Below are positions 35,301 through 54,931 of a stretch of 64,000 nt of DNA, piece by piece. This DNA is from Glycine soja (Eukaryota; Streptophyta; Magnoliopsida; Fabales; Fabaceae). The number at the start of each line of letters is the position of its first letter. Positions within the stretch are counted from its first letter, which is position 1. A program made the translations under genes and the position numbers. The notes under the pieces are model-generated. The model was not told the origin of the DNA. It made no database searches and saw nothing but the letters and a program-made list of their open reading frames with translations. The stretch covers positions 10,069,395 through 10,133,394 of the forward strand of contig NC_041016.1 in assembly GCF_004193775.1 (NCBI RefSeq). The letters run 5' to 3'.

Positions 35301-35630
35301 AATGGTATGTTTGGTCCAAGAAAGAAAGAATGAAAATAAAAGGGAAAAAAAAGAAAAAAATAAGTTATTTGATAAGAAAGGAAATGAAATAAAACAAAAT
35401 AAGCAAGTATATGAAATTCCATAAATGTCTTATTAAATAATAATAATTTGGTAAATGTATATGTAAAAAGTTTTTTCTCCCCTTTTTTTCTCCATACTTG
35501 GGATGAATTATTTTCTGGGATAGATTTTACTTAAAATTCTCCCATTATGAACAATCCAAACGGAGAACTAAAAATAGTTCAAGTTTTTCATCCTCTTCTT
35601 TCTAAAACTAGTTGAACCAAATGCAGTTTA
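35301..35630. mobile_element. MITE-like element (about 330 bp)
   Basis: The left end reads GGTATGTTTGGTCCAAG and the reverse complement of the right end reads AACTGCATTTGGTTCAACTA, an imperfect terminal inverted repeat of the TTTGG type. No coding content. Target-site duplication not resolved. Confidence 0.45.
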
Positions 35631-35886
35631 AGAGTGAAAAAGTTTTTATTGTGATTTTTAATATTTTTTAATTATTTCGTTAACAATATCCTTAAAGTTT
35701 TGATATTATTATTCAATTACATAATATGGCCGCTTTGCATTTTTACTTTGACACTTTGCATGTTATTGATGCTATAGCCAAACTTCTTTATACGTTGATA
35801 AATAATTGAATGATATAGTGCATAAATTTTATATTGATAATTAACTTTGATTAACCTTTTTTTTAATTTAAGAAATCTTGAAGAAA

Positions 35887-35932
<46 letters not shown>

Positions 35933-36673
35933 TAATTAACGAATCATTGATCGGAACGATGAGTCACTGGTTTAAATTATATGAACTGATATAATAGTAT
36001 TATAAATAATTATAATATGTATATAACTATATATGTTAAGTTTGTTACTCATGTCTAAAAATGTTCAACCTGGTTTACTCATTACTACTTTGTATGGGTG
36101 CAGAGTTCAAGCCACACACAAACATGTAAAGATGACTACTCTGGTTGCAACTCATGGATGATTCGTTCAACTTGTAACCTACACAAACGGGCTATGAAAT
36201 ATGTGGACCTTTTTCAATTCAATGATTTTAACTTGTAAGTTTAACTGGTTTAATTTGGAGGCCTTTTTCATTTTTGGTTAATTATTTAATTAATTTTATT
36301 TTCAATTTTTTTTACTTTTTACTATTAATGTGTGAACCAACTCATTTAACCAGAGATACATGGAATAATCTAATTCGTTTAGTTTAAACTATTAATCTAA
36401 TTCAATTTAAAGGAATTTTGATTGGATCAGTTTTCATTTTTAATCATATTTTTGACTTTTTTTAGAAAATACTAAATAAAAGATAAAATATATAATAAAA
36501 AAAATTATAATATCAAATATTTTATTTATATGTTATTGCATAACTAATAATAAAATATTTATGCATCTTAACTCAAATAATTAATAAAAATATCTTTAAT
36601 TAAATATATTTTTTATAAATAGATATAAGTTATATGATAAAATAGAAATAAATGACATTATAAATTTATGAAT

Positions 36674-36723
<50 letters not shown>

Positions 36724-38954
36724 AATTCGACTTGAATGGATCTCTAAAGTTAAATCTAAAATCCAATCAAATCCAATAAAAAAATTGATTTTTCATTCTC
36801 AATTCATTTGATTTTCAATTTATTCGATTTTTTGATTTTTTTTAGATTAATTTTTTTATATTGAATTAGATGAGTTTATGAACATCCCTAACATGAATAA
36901 ACACAAGTCAAGAAAATGAAACTCGTTTTCATTTTTTTTCATTCAACTACTATTACCTTAAATTTTATACTATCTTGTATTGAGCATTAAAATCTTAACA
37001 AATTATACTCGATTCACCACTACCATAATTAACTACCCACCTATAAATAATAAGTGTATACCTTTGGATGCTCGAATATATTGTGCAAAAATTGTTAAAT
37101 TTTAAATATTTAAAAACATAACATCTCTGTTTGTTTGCAAGTCGTAAATTCTATTAAATACGGGAACGTATAAAATGTTTGAAAGTGATATATAGGTCAA
37201 TATATGCTGACACGCTATCTCTATTATTGGTGTAAGATGACAGTATGGTTCCAATTAAAAATTCAAACCACTTGCATGATTCTGAATTCTGATTACTTGA
37301 TTGATAGATTAAAATATTATTATTATTGGAATATCAAACTAGCTAGTCTTTGGACTCGCATACAATTATTTACTTTCTTAGAACTTTCTAATCAATTTGC
37401 ATCTATGATTTTTCCTATTACAATTTTTATTTACTATATATTTACACACTTAATTGAATCAACTAAGCTAAGATTTAACTCCTTTAAAATGAATGTACTC
37501 ATAAAATTAGAAAATAAAATATTATTATTTTAAATTAATGTATTTTACAATCTTAACTTTAAATTATTAATGAATGCACCTTTATTTTATTTTACATTAT
37601 TTATATTTAAAAAAATCAATTTAAAATACTCTAAAGTCTTTAGAAACTAAGAACTATCAAATAAAATAAAAAAGAATAAGAAAAATGACCTAATAAATTA
37701 ACTTACCCACTCTCACTCTTATTTACAATCAATAATTAGGTAAGATAAAACTATATGGGCATCAAATGTTATTTGACACCTTAAGAGAGAGAAAAAAATA
37801 ATATAAATATAATAAGTGATATAATTTAATAAGATGAGAGAGATAAAAAAGATGTGTTAAATAAATATTTATGATATATAAGTATTTATATATCATTACC
37901 CAATTAATCAAAGTTGGTTAATATAATCTCACCACAAGTTCAAAAGGTTGATAGGTGTACACCAAAAATAAAAGTTTGACTGATAAAGGTGCAAGTTCAA
38001 CCCCATTTTACCCGTCCCATTTCATAATAAATTGTCAAAGGAAATTGATGAATATATTATTAACGACTTTGTGTAAAATTACACGAAAGTGGTGTAGTAG
38101 CATTATTTTAGTTCAGTCAATTTTTCTTTATTTGTCTTTTCACCAATAGAAAAGGGCCACGACGATTCGTAATGATTTGTACCATTTCCCTTCCTATTAC
38201 ATAGCATCCCTCACCCCGTATGTCAAATTCGATTAAACTAAATTAGACATTACAGAATTTAATCACCTTCATCATAGGAGACTAGAATAGGAGTTTATCT
38301 GAATTTCTATAATCAAGTACTCAAATTTTCTAATGACTTTTTTTTTAAAGCTCTACTGGCTTTATTTGAATTGTGAAATTAGTTTCGAAATTGGTTCGCT
38401 TAATATAATTAAGACTGAGTGAGTGAGATACTTCCAACATTAGTTCAGTCAATGATTAATTGTTAACTGTGGTTCTAAATATACTTGAAAAAAATTGCAT
38501 TGATTAATTTTCATGATTTTTAATTAAATTAATCAAACTGGAGGAAACATTATGTGAAATGCTAAATAGATTTAAGAAGACAAAATCTAGTGATTATTTT
38601 TCATAAACTAGGCTATAAGCAAGGTTTTCTCCCAGCTCTCTGTGGAGCCCATTGGGCTACAGTATCTCATAAATAGATCCAACGGGCCCAACGAGCACAC
38701 TTTTACTATTAGACTGATATGTATTCTTATGGGAACTACACTGTGTATAACGCATTGACTTATGCATATTTGTAGCAAACAGTAGTATAGATGGTTAGAT
38801 TTTCAGCAATTAATGTACACCCGAGTTTCATTTTCTTTGTGAGAAGTCTAGCTTAAAGATTACACATCTTGGTTAAAGCACAAGGTATTGGTGACTAGTT
38901 ATCGTTAATTTTAATTGTCTAAATTGAAGTTGAAAAATTATTGTTAAATCATAG
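35631..38954. other. AT-rich spacer with two (TA)n tracts
   Basis: TA dinucleotide runs at about 35892-35927 and 36677-36721. The open frames here, including a 109-codon one at 37204-37533, have AT-driven composition and no recognisable motif, so no gene is called. Confidence 0.5.
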
Positions 38955-39524
38955 CTAGACATGGCAAGAAAATTCGCATTTGTGGGTACCCGTCCGAATC
39001 TATCTCAACTTTGACGGGTAATATCCGAGTTGACCGGGTATGGATTCGGATTCGAGTTTTCCTCGATAATCAAACGTTGGGTACGGGTATGGGATTACTA
39101 GACCCGTCCCGACCCCAAACCTAAACCCGCCTCACCACTTAAAATTTTTAGAATTTGTATATAATTTAATTAAAACATAAAATTTTTATTACTAGTTAAT
39201 TTTATTTTAGAATTTTTACATAATTTAATATTATTTTCTTAACTATTTTTGTAGACACACGTACTATAATAAATTTATTGATATATAAGTAGTTAAAAAT
39301 AAATGTTTAACAATCAATTTATTTTTTCTAAAATCAAATTTTTACTATTTTTTTTACAAAAAAAAATATTTTTTTTTTAATTTAAATCGTGTATGGGACG
39401 GGGTCGGGGATACTCGATATCTAACGGGTACGGGATGCGTCGGGTATCGGGTAATGTTGGGGAATCGGGATAAGGGATTGGAGAGACAATACTCATATCC
39501 GTCCCATCCCATCCCATTGCCTAG
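38955..39524. mobile_element. GGGTACCCG-type inverted-repeat element (about 570 bp)
   Basis: Left end CTAGACATGGCAAG; right end, reverse complemented, CTAGGCAATGGG. GC-rich subterminal arrays of GGGTAYSGG / ACCCGTCC words occupy both sides (38985-39130 and 39385-39510) around an AT-rich middle. This layout fits a non-autonomous hAT-like DNA element; the assignment is inference. Confidence 0.6.
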
Positions 39525-42324
39525 CCGCCTAAACAAGACATGTATTAATTAGTTAATTAATCTTCTTTATTTGTAGTTGATTTAATTGAGTTTGATTATT
39601 AATGGCGACATTCTAAACGCATTAAATAAGAAAAGGGCCTCCAACTAATCCTTTTATATTAGAATGAAAAACAATATTAGTATGAAAATGGACTGAAGTA
39701 TTTTATTGAACATGTTTGATGGTAAACCAAATCAAACCCACGTGATGGTTTATAGTATAATCTATTTCCACGTTACAAATGATGTTGAACAATTCATTGA
39801 TTTCATGCAGTCCTGTTTAGTTGTTAAAGTGCAGCAAACCAAGCACACTATTAGTTACCTTTGTGTGAATCTATTATGTGTCTTAAACTTTATTTCAATG
39901 ATCTAAAATAAAGATAAAGTAATCCTAATCTTTCTCACTCACTATCTTTTGACCAAGTGAAGTAAAATTTTAAGTGATGAGGTTAAATTGTTGAAATGGT
40001 ATAGGGTTTTCTACTTCGGGATCAATTTTTATGATGGATAAAACCTAATCTTTATAAAATAACATAGAGCCTCTAATATAAACACTTCAAGAAAAATCAA
40101 TACCCACACCATCACTGTGACAATGTTCTAGGCTGGAAGCGTTCTGTGCACAGGTCCAAGTTAGAAATTGCATCTTGGAGCTATTGCATTTTGCTCGTGC
40201 ATAATCAAGAGATCATTAGTATAAAAATATATTCCAGATTTGTTATCCAAGCCTTTTTAATCTCTGCATAACTATTTTCATTAGTTGTATGACTTAGAGT
40301 TGTCAGATGAGCAGCTAGTCTTCAGGCTAGGCCTAGCCTGAATCTCTTATGGCATACTATTTTGTTGATCCAATCCATCCAATTGGACCGAGTCATTTTT
40401 GCTTATAATTTTTTGTATAAAGGAAAAAAAAATACTAGGCTAAATTGTATTTATTTTTTTTATAAAAAAAATGTCTCAACATTTTCATGTGTAAATTGTT
40501 TATGGTAAATTATATTTAATCCAACACACAGGTTGTGTAACATTTCCACATGTAGACCTTTGGTCATTTATCATGTATGATAGGTTTCATGTGTAAATCA
40601 TTAGCTATGTCACATAAATTCAAGGTTATGCCCCTATTTATTGTTGGGATCATACCTTAAGCCCTTTGTAGTTTTTATTTGGTGGCATATTGATTTATCT
40701 AAATTATAACATGTAAAGTTTTTTTTTCCCCTAGGTCTACAGAGATAGCATATGAATTTATTTAGTTTTAAAAGCATAAGTCTCCATTTTGTCTTTTAGA
40801 TAACCTCATTTTTTTTTATATTTTGTGTCAAATAACTAGTATTTTTTTTCCTAAGTGGTGTGCCTTATTAGATTATAATGTTTTTCAAGATAATTTACAT
40901 TTCATGAATATTTTATTCATCAATGCTTATCAATGCTTATCGTGTCAATTATGGACTTGTGTTGAATTGAATTTCCTAATACAATATTTATAGATAATTG
41001 TTTATCGTGTCAATTATAGATATTTACACACATGTAACTTTAATCTTCATTTCGACTCCTGCTGTAGGCTCACTCTTAAAAACGATCACACATGCAAATG
41101 ATTTTGATGTGACTTTTTAGTTTGCTTCATGGAGTAAATATAGTGCAGACAAAACCATACACCATAGATAGACTCAACAAGTATTATTTGACCATCTTTG
41201 TCCATAATTGTCTTTGCTTGTCATCTTTGCCAAGATTTGATTTGATCCATTTCTCAAAGCATCTTAAGCAAAATTTGTGCATGCAAGGTGTCTAAAATGC
41301 ACACAATTGAAAATCAACTCATTCTTTCATGGTCAATATTTCAGACCAATAACAATTCTAAGTAACAACATAAACACGAAAGACTGAAAGACGGGAATTA
41401 CCAAAAGTCAAACAGAAAAAACTACTTACTTGTCCTTACGTGTTATTTTCATAAATCAAAAAATAGAAAAGGCCTACCATAGTATAATAAAAATAACAAA
41501 TGACTTAAATCATGGTTCCAAAAAATAATTAAAACATATCCAATGCATAAAAATATAAACTTGTGTGTTGACCATAATAGCCAATAGCAACTACACACTT
41601 GATGATATGCATCGCTGAGATCACGCAAAATCATGGTGTGTTCCTACAGATCAGCTAAAATTATAAATATCCTATTTTTCATACTATTTCTATAATCGAA
41701 TGGTTTAAAAAACAAAAATTTGAATATGAAATTCACAATACCATGCTGTTATTAATTATTACTTATAAACGGTTTGCCAAGTTAGTCACAATTGTCCCCA
41801 TTTTAAGGTTGGGGAAAGACACTTGAAACAACATCATTTTTCTTTTTGATTGACATTTTTTAATGGATGACAAAATCAGATTTGATTTGTGTTATTGATG
41901 TTCTTAAGGTTGGGTTATTCTCAATCCATCCTTAAACCACTACCAACATTGCCAAACCATGTGACACAAATTGGTTACTATTCAATTTATCTCTGTTTAA
42001 GAGAGATAATCAACAATTTGTACTCTAGATTGTTTTGCATCCCTACGGAGATTGGAGAAGATAAAAAGATTCTCAATAGAGTCAAGGATAAATGTGAAAA
42101 ATATTATAATTATAAACAAATTTAATATTAATAACTAAATTAACCAATAAACGTACAATATTTTGGTATAACGACAATTAGACTTCATTAATGTCTTATT
42201 GGGATCGTCAAGTGCCCACACAATCAGGTCACAATTTACAAAAGCTATCGGGTCACAATTTACAAAAATGAAGTTTCAAACTAAAATATATCCTTATTAC
42301 AACTGCTTCATTACTCCCAAACCA
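39525..42324. other. Spacer, no gene recognised
   Basis: No protein-coding region, RNA gene or structured repeat that I can support. A tiny tandem repeat (CGGGTCACAATTTACAAA-like) lies at about 42220-42265, just beyond the 3' end of the next gene. Confidence 0.4.
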
Positions 42325-43776
42325 TCAATTCAGACTTTTTAGCTTCGCTTGGGCTGATTCAAGTTGTTCTGCCCAACACAAATTTTGAAAAAGAGAAATA
42401 ATAATAATTCAGAATAGTTTGACACCTCAGAATTTCAGATTTCTCAAGAAAGAAGAAAGAAGTGAGAAGATGCGGAGAATTCTTACTCTGCTCCGTTGCA
42501 GTTGCTGTTTGGATGGTTGTACGAAAAAATATGTTCCCATCTCTCTGGTACACAGCCTATATTTCATAGAAAGTAGGGGAAAATTAAAAAAAACAAACAA
42601 AAAAAACAAAATTATAGATAGAATGAACCTACAGAGAATACTCTTCTTCGAAACATAAAAATCGCTGCATCACATTTTACTTCTCTTATTAACATTTTTT
42701 TCCATAAAAAAGACTAGGATTAAATCCTAGGTGTTCTGCAAAACATAATCGTTTCTATACTCTTAAGTCGGCATACCCGGGATAAACACCAAGTCTGGAA
42801 TCATCACAAAGGACACTAAATTAGCTAAATCCCGGTATAAAGCACTACCAATAATATAGGATACCCAACACAATCAACATATGACCGGTGACATGACTAA
42901 CTTTTCCACCAACAAATGCTCCTCAAGGATTCTAAGTAACAAGACTCTGAACAAATGTACACAAGTCACATGAATAAACAATATACTCTTTTTTTTTCTC
43001 TAATTCTCTCTCTTGCGACGAACACCATGACACTTGGTATGTCTATAGTTTTAGCCTATGTCTAGATAAAGGTCGAGAATGTGGTTTTGGAATTCCAAAA
43101 TCACATTCTCAAATTTCAATGCACAAAATGAAGAATGAAAAATTCGTTGCTTTGAAAATAAAGGTTTAATTATTTATTTAATTCGTCAGTTTCTAAATAA
43201 GTTTTCCTATAATTAATAAGTGATTCGATTTTTTAGTCCCGGGTGAATTTTTTAGTTCCTAAATCAATGACAAGTAAGAGGAGTCCTTAACATAGTTAAA
43301 GAATTTTAACAGGAGAAAAATTCACTTATTGACTAGACTAAAAAGGATAAATTTGAAAATTAGATGGACTAAATAGGTAATTAAACCGAAAATAAAGATA
43401 GTTTTGAGTTCTCCCAACTGACATCCAAACATGCACTTAATCATCAGAGGCTAGGTTAAACGCATGATTTATTGTTAGTTCTACCTTGGGGAGTGTTGAA
43501 GAAATATCTATCTCAATGGTTTGTTTGCATTATAACGAAACCACAAAAAATAACCCTAATCCTATGTCTGGAACATGAAATTGGTAGGGAGAGGTATTCG
43601 TGTTTGAAATGGATGATTAAAAGTAGTTAGATTGAAGGATAAAAGAAAAAAGAGGTTACTCTGGAAGAAGGCTGGTTGTTGAGCTCGGCGATGGCGACTT
43701 CATGGAGCCTCAATTGCTTCGTCAGATCAGCAGCACTCGGCGAAGTATTGCTTGAAGAAGGAGAAATTGAAGCCAT
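42325..43776 (-). CDS. Small prefoldin-like protein resembling ASNSD1-SEP/ASDURF (76 aa)
   Basis: Three short exons, 43776-43660 (39 codons), 42556-42487 and 42368-42325, join at GT/AG borders in consistent phases and end at a TGA. The protein has a Ser-rich start, then KQLRLHEVAIAELNN, a turn with YQRDGNIFFR, and a second helix ending EQKQLESAQAKLKSLN. This helix-hairpin-helix layout, with a NIFF core, resembles the prefoldin-like microprotein encoded upstream of ASNSD1 in humans, a subunit of the PAQosome chaperone complex. That similarity is from memory of the family. The start is the first ATG in the exon; the frame runs further upstream only through a TTG. Upstream site II and telo-box motifs suit a housekeeping gene. 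Exons this short are easily missed. Confidence 0.82.
43075..43111. repeat. Near-perfect palindrome in intron 1 of the ASDURF-like gene
   Basis: Arms GAGAATGTGGTTTTGG and CCAAAATCACATTCTC meet at AATT, with one G:T-type mismatch. It could form a strong hairpin and may be the end of a MITE. Confidence 0.6.
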
Positions 43777-43939
43777 TTTCGACAAATATTGAATACCTGA
43801 ATCTGAATGTGACTGAAAATTTGAAACAAATGTCCTTCTTTCGCTCAGAAGCGGAGCTGCTGCGTTCAGGTTAGTTGCGGAATTAGAACATGCATTTTTC
43901 ACGATTACATTGACAAATGACAAGTCTAGTAAAGGGTCG

Positions 43940-44153
43940 TGGGCCAAGTCTGGTTTGTTAAGTTAGGGTTCATTAGCGGATTAGCCCATTTTAACGAATG
44001 TAGTTGCTCTCTACACCTTAAAAATCATTTCCTGCACCTTTTTACCATCTGGATTAGTCAATCCGAAAAGAAAAAGAAAAAGAAAAAAATAACCGTATTG
44101 ATGCAGGAAGCAATTTTAGGGTGCTGGAAATGAGCTTGTGCATTCTTGGCCCA
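43940..44153 (-). promoter_or_regulatory. Site II and telo-box motifs upstream of the ASDURF-like gene
   Basis: TGGGCC at 43940-43945, the telo-box-like AACCCTAA (reverse of 43963-43970), TGGGCT (reverse of 43983-43988) and TGGGCC (reverse of 44148-44153). Site II plus telo box is a known pairing in promoters of plant growth and translation-related genes bound by TCP factors. Confidence 0.5.
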
Positions 44154-44979
44154 CAAAAAATACTGAGTTTTTTGGTAGACCAAAAAAAATGTGACTTTTG
44201 TTGAAAGGGTGTAATTTTTTGTTTTCCAAATATATTTTTCTTTAGAAACAACTTGGTTCAAGACTTCAAGTTAAACCATTGTCCAATATTTTGTTGAAAT
44301 TATCTAATTTTGTCCATACCTTTCCTAATAAAAGTCATACTTCAGTTAACTCAATAAGAAATTAACCCTTTCCACTAAACTCAATTTCATTTAATGAAAT
44401 TTTCTAATTAAATTTCGGAAGGTGGTCATATAGTTGTGTTCACTTTTTTAGTGAACATAACCGTACTAACTAAGAAAGAAATAATTAATTTTTTAATTAT
44501 TTAGAAAATATTTGAGGGTTTTACATCGTCAGTTCAATATTGTAATAGTTTTAGATAATTTAGAACAAAGGAACTAAATATAAATAAAAAAATAGGGATT
44601 TACATTTTATATCTTCAAGTGACTTAACTAAGGGCCTAGGCTTTTGGTTGAACGGTCGGCCTCTGCCGGGGCTCAGTTCCTCAAGTCTTGTATTTATCTA
44701 GGGGTCTACCGTGTAATAGTTCCCTCTCCTACGTGCATAAAACACATTCCTCTACTTACCAATAAAATTGCTTATTTTATTATTTACCCAAAAAAATGAT
44801 TCTTCTATTGTTAAAGAGAATTCTACGTCCTTAAAGGCTAGCCAGAATTTAGATATTTCCTTGCAGCAATGCTACTGTAAATCAGGGCCTGAAGGTGGTG
44901 GACATCTAGAATCTCATGAAGTAAACTTCTGGCCTTTTAGAGTATGAAAACCACCTTAGCGTGCTTCTTAAGCTCCTAT
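44154..44979. other. Spacer with a possible degraded SINE
   Basis: Around 44638-44790 a GC-richer block (GGCCTAGGCTTTTGGTTGAA, CCGGGGCTCAGTTCCTC) ending in an AT tail has the feel of a tRNA-derived retroposon, but neither box is clear. No gene seen. The left end of the following pseudogene may have its 3' UTR here. Confidence 0.35.
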
Positions 44980-45349
44980 TCACATGAAGTTCTTTTCCAC
45001 AACCTTCTTGAGTACCTCCAATTTTTGGATGACCTCTGGATTCAACAGATCTCTTGCTTCCCTAATGAGGGTACCTTCTCCACTCAAATGATAAGCATCC
45101 AACACACTCTTTATCCATGTGTGAAGCTTCTCTGGAGTCCTGAAAATGATAACGAGAAAAATTTATTATAACTGAATTCTATTTGAAATTATTGTATGCT
45201 CTGACATCTAATACGTACGTGTACAAGTTATCCACATCGTTCCTTCAACTTCTTCTCCAGGTGTAAATGCATCTTTGAGGGCAGATAGTTGCTCCTCCGG
45301 ATCCTCAATTCGACATGAGTAGATTTGTTATATTCACAAAACATATATT

Positions 45350-45560
45350 GTAATAAAGTTTTTGGATATCAAACGGACCTCCCCAGAAGGTAATAATAAT
45401 GTGGCCAATTTCCCCTCTTTTGCAATTAATTTGGTTACAGCACCTACTCCTTTAGTTAATTGTCCACTCTTTCCGAGTGTGATTTCTATGTTATGTATTG
45501 CCGTATCTAAAGACATATTGGTTGAAGTAGATTCTTCTTTTTGATCAATCAAAACCTCTT
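45350..45560 (-). other. Fragment of plastid ribosomal protein gene rpl2 (nuclear plastid DNA)
   Basis: Minus-strand translation contains [40 protein letters not shown] and EVRLISKN, the central part of plastid ribosomal protein L2 with scattered substitutions. It lies inside the At4g37920-like pseudogene, directly before its RIEDPEE block. The reading frame is open over about 80 codons but has no start of its own. A transferred mitochondrial rpl2 is less likely, because the wording is of the plastid type. Confidence 0.75.
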
Positions 45561-45716
45561 CCCAAATTGTAATATCATACAAGTCAAATTATTTTAAAGC
45601 ATCATATTTCACATGAAAGAATTTTAACAACTAAAAGATAAACGTAGTGTTTAACAGAAAAGTGGATAAATTAAAAATAAAGTAGTTTGTCAACAGAAGA
45701 TTCGTACCCATTCATT

Positions 45717-45733
45717 CCCCCCCCCCCCCCCCC
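45717..45733. repeat. (C)17 homopolymer
   Basis: Seventeen C followed by seven A. Unusual in this AT-rich window; the true length may be uncertain. Confidence 0.9.
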
Positions 45734-46241
45734 AAAAAAAGAAAGATAACAAGATGTTGCAAAAAGGAGATAAGTTGTTACCAACATCTTATTATTAGAA
45801 AATAAAATAAAACAACAAACAACCAAACTTGTCCACTTGACTTTCCTCCCAACTGTGCATGTGCTGATGTGCATTGCAGCCTAAAGAAGCTATTTTGAAG
45901 TTGCATAATCATTGAAAATTTATTATCCTCTGTTCATGAAATTGAAAAATAAAATAGCATACAGAAAGGATATTGATGAGGTCGCCATCAATTTACCTCA
46001 TCTTTCATCATGTTCAACTCCTTGGCAGCTGACCAAGCTTTGGTGATCATCAATACCAATGTTGAATCAAGTTCTTTTTTTTCGGCCAAATTGTCTATCT
46101 TCCTGCAGGCAGCATCAAGCAAAGGAGAATTGATAATATCTTGGAATTTCAACTCAGCAGCTTGTACTTTTTCAACGCTTTCAGTTGCAGCATCTTAGGC
46201 TTGTACAGCGGCCAAGCATGCATTCCCAAGCGTTGCCAATT

Positions 46242-47791
46242 CTGGTCACACAAAAAACCAACATTTTAGGATATAAAGAGACACTACTAAATATGAGGAC
46301 TTATATTAGTAAGATTTAAACCTTGATTTATCATCTGAGAAGAAATTAATCTGTTTAGTTAAATCCAAGTCCATTGATATTTTTTTAAAATTATGTAAAT
46401 TAATTTTAGAGTTTATTTTTCAAATTGTATATATAATAACTAGTTATAATTATCTTAAATACAACTTTTGAAGTAACATGGATAAAATCCAACAAAATTT
46501 AATACAACAGAATTTATGATTGAATTACATTATATCGAATACATTTTAATTAAACAAATTTAAAAAAAGTTGTTTCATATTTTTTTTTCAGAATGACAAA
46601 GGCTAGGGTGAATCACTATAACATGTGATTTACAGTGTTCTAATAATTGATGACCCTTGTATATAATATACAATATCGAATGCTAGTGATGAGTAGTTGC
46701 TACTTCCTACTTTTTCTTTTTTACAGATTTATTGTTAATTAAATAGAGATATTAAACTTATTTGTAGTTGACCAAATTGCCCCATTTAGTGCACAGTAAT
46801 TGCATTCATCATTCATCAGATTCAGAACCATTTTTTGGATTCATCCCTGTAATTGTTTACGACTATACAGTATAAACACATTTTAACAATTCTTCCGCCA
46901 CGGACCACCGCTTAGGCGATCTCCGGCCGCCGCGGGCAACGGTGCTTCAACTTTTTACTCCTCTCTCTTCCTCTTCTACTCATGATTCTCGCGTCTCCAT
47001 CGCTCTCGTTTTCGTCTCGAAGCTTTCTGTGACTCCGCACTCGATCTCGTTCTCGCCCTCAGACGCCGCCATGCCCAGCTACGGTTTTTTTACCCCTGTA
47101 ACACTACCATTCATCTTCGAAGGACAAAAAGGTGATTTCCTATTTATAAAATTTAATTATTAAAACAAAATAAGTAAATTTAAGGGGACTACCGTAAACT
47201 ACATTCTCTCGTGATGCACAGGAGAATCCGTCGAATCTTTATCCCTCGGATACAGTGGCCAATTGTGTTGCTGCGGTAGTCACTGTGTACATACAGATAC
47301 AGAGATAAATAATTAATTTTAATTTTAGACCCTTCTTCTTCTTCTTCTAACTGAAACCGCAGCCACCCATACTCAGAAAAGAGTACAACGGCGACTTCTG
47401 CGAGGGCTTTTTCCCCTCCTGAAACAGCTTCACTGAAAGAGGTAGATAGATAGTACGTACCCTTTTGTTCAAGTTTTCTTTTTTCTTTTTGTTTGTTTGT
47501 AATTAATTCACGTTCTTAGGATTTTCATTCTAGACTGAAACCTTGTGCATGTGCTATGCTATGTAAGCTTTGTTCTTTATTAATTTCATAAATGGTTTGC
47601 ACTTCACAGGTTTTTTATTTGTGGACACCTATTTGTGAATTTTGGACTTGAATTTCCCATTGCAGTGTTTGTTGTATAATTACTTGTCTGGGAATTGTGA
47701 TTCTATGACATACTTTACCGTTACCTTTCTTCTTTTGCTGCAAAATATCTCAAATATAGTTATGTGTGGCAGTTTCTGTTGTTGGGTGGCA
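46242..47791. other. Spacer, GC-rich patch and NFS2 leader region
   Basis: 46890-47100 is clearly richer in G and C and in CpG than its surroundings. On the plus strand it has an open frame ending at 47163 (SPSDAAMPSYGFFTPVTLPF) that I do not recognise. It may be a promoter-proximal exon or gene fragment. The stretch 47330-47791 probably holds the NFS2 5' leader, perhaps with an intron whose acceptor is near 47771. Confidence 0.4.

Positions 47792-54931
<7,140 letters not shown>

Larger units (their letters stand above)
44980..46241 (-). pseudogene. Broken copy of an At4g37920-like plastid protein gene
   Basis: Minus-strand exon-like blocks: 46241-45997 (LAAVQA-stop-DAATESVEKVQAAEL, SPLLDAACRKIDNLAEKKEL, MITKAWSAAKELN), about 45330-45219 (RIEDPEEQLSALKDAFTPGE) and 45139-44980 (TPEKLHTWIKSVLDAYHLSG, LIREARDLLNPEVIQKLE). 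Intron borders are still recognisable. Disabling changes: TAA at 46197-46195 in an otherwise open exon, one base missing near 45235-45240, loss of the block that should join exons one and two, and a piece of plastid rpl2 in that place. Upstream exons for the transit peptide were not found. The parent is an uncharacterised, predicted chloroplast protein. Confidence 0.82.

Noticed and set aside
37204..37533. 109-codon plus-strand frame in AT-rich spacer
   Set aside because: Composition (I, L, Y, N rich) fits translated AT-rich DNA; no motif, no splice context.
42340..42660. Overlapping frames on both strands around the second exon of the ASDURF-like gene
   Set aside because: Only the 23-codon exon 42556-42487 fits splice borders and phase; the others are shadows.
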